A stretch of 64,000 nucleotides of DNA, taken from Ailurus styani (taxonomy: Eukaryota > Chordata > Mammalia > Carnivora > Ailuridae). How positions within the stretch are numbered: position 1 is the stretch's first letter; every line of letters starts with the position of its first letter. Positions 59,736-64,000 of the stretch are shown here, one piece after another. The position numbers and the translations under genes are program-made. The notes below the pieces were generated by a model. That model was not told where the DNA came from, did not search any database, and saw only the letters and a program-made list of their open reading frames with translations. Location: contig LNAC01000277.1 of NCBI GenBank assembly GCA_002007465.1, positions 1,824,989 to 1,888,988 on the forward strand. The letters are read 5' to 3'.

Positions 59736-59895
59736 GTGGATTTTGAAGGAAGTACATGTAGACTTAAAAACCTTATGAAGAAACGAAAGAAATTAAGCAA
59801 ATATGATGATATGAACGCATCCCCTTTGCACCATGCTGCAGAAGAAGGTCAAGTGGAGCTGATGGAGATGATCATCAATGACTCCTCTTTTGAAG
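59736..59895 (+). CDS. TRPA1: TRPA1 coding exon 2
   Basis: 160 bases encoding residues 38-90 plus the first base of codon 91. It holds VDFEGS, a lysine-rich stretch (LKNLMKKRKKLSK, about residues 47-59), and the first ankyrin repeat, DDMNASPLHHAAEEGQVELME, with the SPLHHAA motif at residues 66-72. The acceptor is 'ttcttccag' after a T-rich tract. The donor is GAAG|gtcatg, which keeps the frame with exon 3 (G|TG, Val) but has C at +3 and departs from GTRAGT. Ankyrin repeats of TRPA1 form a long cytosolic propeller beneath the pore. The gene product is certain; the exact donor rests on frame and on the match at the junction. Confidence 0.92.
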
Positions 59896-62321
59896 GTCAT
59901 GGGATGTTACAATGAATTCTATATAAGTCTATCATCCCATTAGATTCACTGGGAAAAGTGGTATGAAGTAATTCTGAAGGACAGATTAGTTCCAGATTAT
60001 AAAGGGCCTGAATATCTCACTCAGGAGTGTGGTTTTTCCCTCTGGGCCAGTTTCCACTGAAATACTGCAAAGGATGGTGCAGTGATCTGGGACATTGCAC
60101 AACTTGCAGGAATTTTCTTTATATACTTTTTTTGTATTCTTCTTTACTATTTCCATTGAGGTCATGCTGCACTTAAATTGCGTATCATTGAATAAAATCA
60201 AGGCTCTAAGTAGATGGAACATCCTCTCGTATCCAGCTTCATGCACACACAACCTTGTCTGAGAAACTCAACTGTAGTCACATAGGGAACGGGATGCCGC
60301 AGATTTAAGCAGTGAGATATTGTGATAAGACCTTTATTATTTTAGATGATTCCACCAGTATTGTGGAAGGTGGATTGGAAGTGGAAGCCCAATTGAAAAG
60401 CTACTTTAGTAGCAAAGAGAAGATGAGAGTCCATGAGCGTTTTGAGATTACAATAGGGAGAAAGGGAGAGCATCAAGAGCTATTTTACATGTAGAATGGA
60501 CAGTGCTTGATAAGAGATTGAGTGTGAGGAGTAAGCAGCAAGCAGTTGAACCACCTTTGAGTTTCCTAATTTAGGAGATTAGGCTAATAATATAGCTATC
60601 CAGAAAAGAAGTCATGTAGAAAGAACAGAAGAAAAGTGAGAGTGAGATGTGAAGGATAATGAATTTGGTTTGGTCATAACAAGTCTCAAAGGTCCAGAGG
60701 ACATCTACTTGAAAATATCCAGTAGATTAGTAGCTAGTGTTCTAGTAGACTAGAACACTAGAAGGAAAGGAGCTGCCCCCACAGGGCCGTTGTTCATAGT
60801 AAGTATCTGAGGCTGTGGAAGTGCATGGAAACCCTTTAGGAGACCGTGAAATTGACAGCAAAGGTACCTTAAGGGTAGAGCACCAATATTAAGGATCAGG
60901 TGGCAGCAAGAGGATGGTGAAGAGGGTGGTGGGTAAGAGATTGATGGTACAGAAGCCCAGGGAAGAGTTATCAGACAGATGCATAATAAGGGTAAATATA
61001 CTCAAGAGCTCAAGTAGGAAGAAGATCACAATGACCCTTGGGTTAAAGGGCCTCAATGACCTTTGTAAAAATGGTTTTTGAAACTGATAGAGATAAAAGT
61101 CAAATTCAAGTTAGTTAGTGAATAGGAATTTATTATTGTAGGCCCCTGTTTAAGTTTGGTGATGAATGAAAAGCTTGAAAGGAGTGACTTGATAGGACAG
61201 ATTGGTCCAAGGATGTGTATGAGTATGGAGAGTGGGAGTATGTGCATGTGTGGGGGTGTATTGCTGAGAATGAGGTATTGGATGAGTGAAAGGAGAGTGG
61301 AAAGATAAATTTTAAAAGTAGAAAAACGGGCAGTATAGTTGCAGCATGGTTGCACATGGTTCCAAATCATATTCGTGACTGAATACTTCCCCCCCCTCCT
61401 CAGACATAATAATATTCTGCCACTAATTAAAAAAGCTGGTAAAGCAGGCAGTCATGTCTATTTTAGAATAGATATAAGACACTGCTGTATAAAATGTCAT
61501 ATTCTTATGCTGAGCTCACAGGGTAAATAGTACAATACGTTGCATTGTAGAAGTAAGTGTAAACCACGTATGGCTTTAGGGGCACAAGCTCTAATTCTAG
61601 TCTTGTGGTTTATTAGTGGTGTGTCTTTTTTTCTCATTAACATTTTTTGAACCATTGCTATGGACCATTCTACTAAGATCTTTGAAGACATGATTTGATT
61701 TTCTCCCCCTGAAACATTGTAAAGTATATATATATTTTAAACTTTCTCCTTCCTCCCTCTCCCCCACCTCTTCCTACCAAATTTTAATATAACAACACTA
61801 AGGTTCAAAGAGTAACACAGCTTATAGAACTCCATACTGGTTGTGTAACATTGGCAAGATTTTGAACCTCTAGGCCTCATCTTTATCTTTCTGAAAAAAA
61901 ATGGTCATGGTTCCTTGTGGATTGTTGGAGGGTTGAGTGCAGTAATGGTTGTTTGGAATTCAGTAGTGTTTCTGGCATATAGTTACTACTGTTATATAAG
62001 CTCAGTATTTTATAACTATCCTCAAATTCATACTTCAGATAGAAACCTATAGCAACCTAGAAAACCTATAGGAGAATCTGTTTCTAGTGGATGCTATAGA
62101 CAGACATCTAACTCATTTGACAAAGTCGGTGCTGTACTTGAGTGTATCCCTGCTAGATGTCCCTCAGATGTTTCCTGAGAACTGAAGCTATATTTTAGTG
62201 TTTTTATGAAGAAGGTGAAGCCATGTGAGTGCACTTGTCATTGAGCTTTGAAGTCAACAGGCATGCAATAGGTGTTGAATATAGTCCAAGCAAAATCTGT
62301 TATTTTGGTGTATTTTTCTAG
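59896..62321 (+). other. TRPA1: TRPA1 intron 2
   Basis: 2,426 bp, phase 1, ending at acceptor 'gtatttttctag'. The stretch at 60,540-61,300 ('gtccagaggacatctacttgaaaatatcc') resembles the same unnamed old repeat as the first 200 bases of the window. No SINE is present. Small frames (60312-60494, 61053-61370) are not exons. Confidence 0.85.
61840..62000 (+). mobile_element. MIR remnant (probable)
   Basis: 'actggttgtgtaacattggcaagattttgaacctctaggcctcatctttatctttctgaaaaaaaatgg' follows the MIR core order, diverged. Confidence 0.55.
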
Positions 62322-62497
62322 TGCTGAATGTGATGGATGATTATGGAAATACCCCTCTGCACTGGGCTGCAGAAAAAAACCAGGTTGGAAGTGTGAAGTT
62401 TCTCCTTAGCAAAGGAGCTAACCCAAACCTCCGAAATAGAAGCATGATGGCGCCCCTTCACATAGCTGTACAGAACTTGCACAATGACGTAATGAAG
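62322..62497 (+). CDS. TRPA1: TRPA1 coding exon 3
   Basis: 176 bases completing codon 91 and encoding residues 92-149. It carries the second ankyrin repeat, MDDYGNTPLHWAAEKNQVGSVKFLL (TPLHWAA, residues 101-107), then SKGANPNLRN, and the start of the third (MMAPLHIAVQNLHNDVMK; APLHIAV at 134-140). The MDDYGNTPLH and RGANPNLRN-like strings are hallmarks of mammalian TRPA1. The donor is AAG|gtaagg, a strong site, phase 0. The frame continues open for 49 codons past the donor into intron 3, which is chance. The other ankyrin repeats, six membrane helices, pore and reactive cysteines are off the right edge. Confidence 0.95.
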
Positions 62498-62734
62498 GTA
62501 AGGCTGCTGCTCATGCCCCATCATAGCATGGGCCAGCACCCGGGGCTGGTGGTTTCTGCCCAAGCCAGAGTGGCCAACCTAGCCTACCAGGATGAAGGAA
62601 ATATGGCGATTACAACATTGGTTTTGCTTTTGATCAATCGATGATGATCTTATCTTTATCAAAGAGTTCTTATGTATCAGCATTTTTTTTAAAAAGTTTT
62701 ATAGGTTTCTACTTTTTAATCCTCGTTAAAAGAA

Positions 62735-62840
62735 ACAGAACTATGTACTAAGACTATTATTATCCCTATAGCAGAGCTGAGGGAGCTGAGGCACAGAGAG
62801 AATGAAATAATTTGCCTAATGTATAACTGGTTGAAAGCAA
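62735..62840 (-). mobile_element. MIR remnant
   Basis: 'actattattatccctatagcagagctgagggagctgaggcacagagagaatgaaataatttgcctaatg' is the antisense MIR core. Confidence 0.65.
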
Positions 62841-63339
62841 AAATTAGGAATTTTGTTCTCATCTTTGTGTTTGTGCATTAATGCTTTACTATTTTTTACC
62901 TGACTGATTAAATGATAAAAAGAAATACAGTGATGAATGCCTCAGGAAGACAGAAAATATAATTGTGACTTACTATTTTTGTTAGAGTAAACAACATGCT
63001 TTAGTGGATGGCATGTCTTGGCAGAAGACATAATAACACTTTTGGGGGAATTTCTTACTTTTTCCGAGGCTTCAGAGTGAGTTTTGTCAAATAAAGGAAA
63101 TGCTGGTGAATGCGAAAAGGGTAAGGTTTAGTCCAAGGCTTTTAAACTGCATTGCAGAGTCTCACACACTAGAAGATACTCATGGTTACTTACTTAAAGA
63201 GCAACGACATTTACAAATGGATCATGTTCCACATATTCATTTCTAAGAGAGGCAATTTGGAGCTTATAATAAGTTTTTCTGAGGTCATTATATTGCAAAT
63301 AATGACTTGGATATTATGCTAAGCCACATATCTTAATTA

Positions 63340-63672
63340 GTTCAAGTTGCTATAACAATACCATAGACTGTGGGCCGAAGCAAAAACATTTTATTTTTCA
63401 CAGTTCTGGAGGCTGGGAAGTCTAAGATCAAGGCACTAGCCAGTTTGGTGTCTGGTGGGAGCTTGCTTAAAAGGCTTGTCTTTCACAGATAGCTGTTGTC
63501 ACACTGTGTCCTTATAAAGCAGAAGGGGCCAGAGAGCTTTTGGGGTTTCTTTTATAAGGGCACTGCTGTCATTCTTAATCACCTTCTGAAGGCCTCACCT
63601 CCCAATACCATCACATTGGGGATTAAGTTTCAACATAAATTTTGGAGGGACAAAAATATCTGGTCCATCACA
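63340..63672 (-). mobile_element. MLT1-like MaLR LTR remnant
   Basis: Antisense order of a MaLR LTR: 'ttcaagttgctataacaataccatagactg', 'cacagttctggaggctgggaagtctaagatcaagg', 'tcacactgtgtccttat', 'ggtttcttttataagggcactg', 'cacctcccaataccatcacattgggg', 'tttcaacataaattttggagg'. Frames across it are spurious. Confidence 0.8.
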
Positions 63673-63903
63673 CTATACCAAAACCTACTTTGTCTATAAA
63701 TCACCCCAAAATCCCAGGAGTGTTCTTGAGCTCCATGCTTCCTTTAGCCCAGACACCTTCCTCTCAGGCCGTGGGTCCTTGGTTCCTTGAAGCCAGGCAT
63801 AGAGGGTGTGAGAGGAGTCTGGTTTCTGCTTTCCTTCTGTAACTCATCTATAGCCCCATCACAATACTTAACATGGTATTGTAATCAAAATTCATGTGCT
63901 CCA

Positions 63904-64000
63904 GGAAACAAATGGAGGGTTTCAGAGGGGAGGTGGGTGGGGGATGGGGTAGCCAGGTGATGGCTTCTAAGGAGGGCACATGCTGCGATGAGCACTGGGT
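63904..64000 (+). mobile_element. carnivore L1 3' end, cut by the window edge
   Basis: 'aggaaacaaatggagggtttcagagggga', 'gtagccaggtgatggcttctaaggagggcacatgctgcgatgagcactggg' matches the same L1 3' region as the copies at 17440 and 31149. The poly(A) end lies outside the window. Confidence 0.85.

Larger units (their letters stand above)
62498..64000 (+). other. TRPA1: TRPA1 intron 3, 5' part
   Basis: Starts at gtaagg and runs off the window. It contains a probable reverse MIR at about 62,735-62,840, an LTR remnant and the end of an L1. No fourth exon is visible. Confidence 0.85.

Noticed and set aside
62321..62644. A 107-codon frame taken as a small ankyrin protein
   Set aside because: Only the part up to 62497 is the TRPA1 exon; the rest is read-through past a strong splice donor (AAG|gtaagg).

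Overview
This is nuclear DNA of a caniform carnivore. Twenty-four tRNA-Lys-derived CAN SINEs (head motif CGCCTGGGTGGCTCAGT, pyrimidine tract, AATAAA-rich tail) are scattered through it on both strands, together with the 3' end of carnivore L1. The SINE variant with GTGGGTTAAAGCC after the A box is common here and in my recollection points to an arctoid, perhaps a mustelid; that narrower placement is an inference. Five single N characters mark contig joins in a draft assembly. Layout: bases 1 to about 50,900 are intergenic. I found no coding exon there, only transposon layers of different ages: two large old L1 copies (about 2.5-8.7 kb and 45.0-50.0 kb), an old L1 carrying a nested younger L1 (30.9-32.4 kb), shorter L1 pieces, LTRs (8.06-8.46 and 18.95-19.41 kb), L2 and MIR remnants, hAT-type DNA transposon remnants and SINEs. 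Many of the SINEs have clear 10-16 bp target-site duplications. From about 50,900 to 51,880 there is a CpG island that contains a TATA box and the first coding exon of TRPA1, the ankyrin-repeat cation channel that senses electrophilic irritants. The rest of the window is the 5' part of TRPA1 on the + strand: coding exon 1 (51296-51406), intron 1 (8.3 kb), exon 2 (59736-59895), intron 2 (2.4 kb), exon 3 (62322-62497) and the start of intron 3. The three exons join in frame into 149 residues: the cytosolic N-terminal tail and the first three ankyrin motifs (SPLHHAA, TPLHWAA, APLHIAV). Splice phases are 0, 1 and 0, and all splice sites are GT/AG. The remaining ankyrin repeats, the transmembrane pore and the reactive cysteines lie beyond the right edge. 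I see no CRISPR array, operon, prophage or other prokaryotic system, and no convincing undescribed gene system. The most unusual points are a short stretch at 13.1-13.4 kb where two haplotypes, with and without a SINE, appear to have been joined end to end; a 136-bp tandem duplication in an L1 5' region; a solo retroviral-type LTR inside an L1 3' UTR; an unidentified 94-bp tandem pair at 30.6 kb; and details of the TRPA1 promoter, start codon and exon 2 splice donor.
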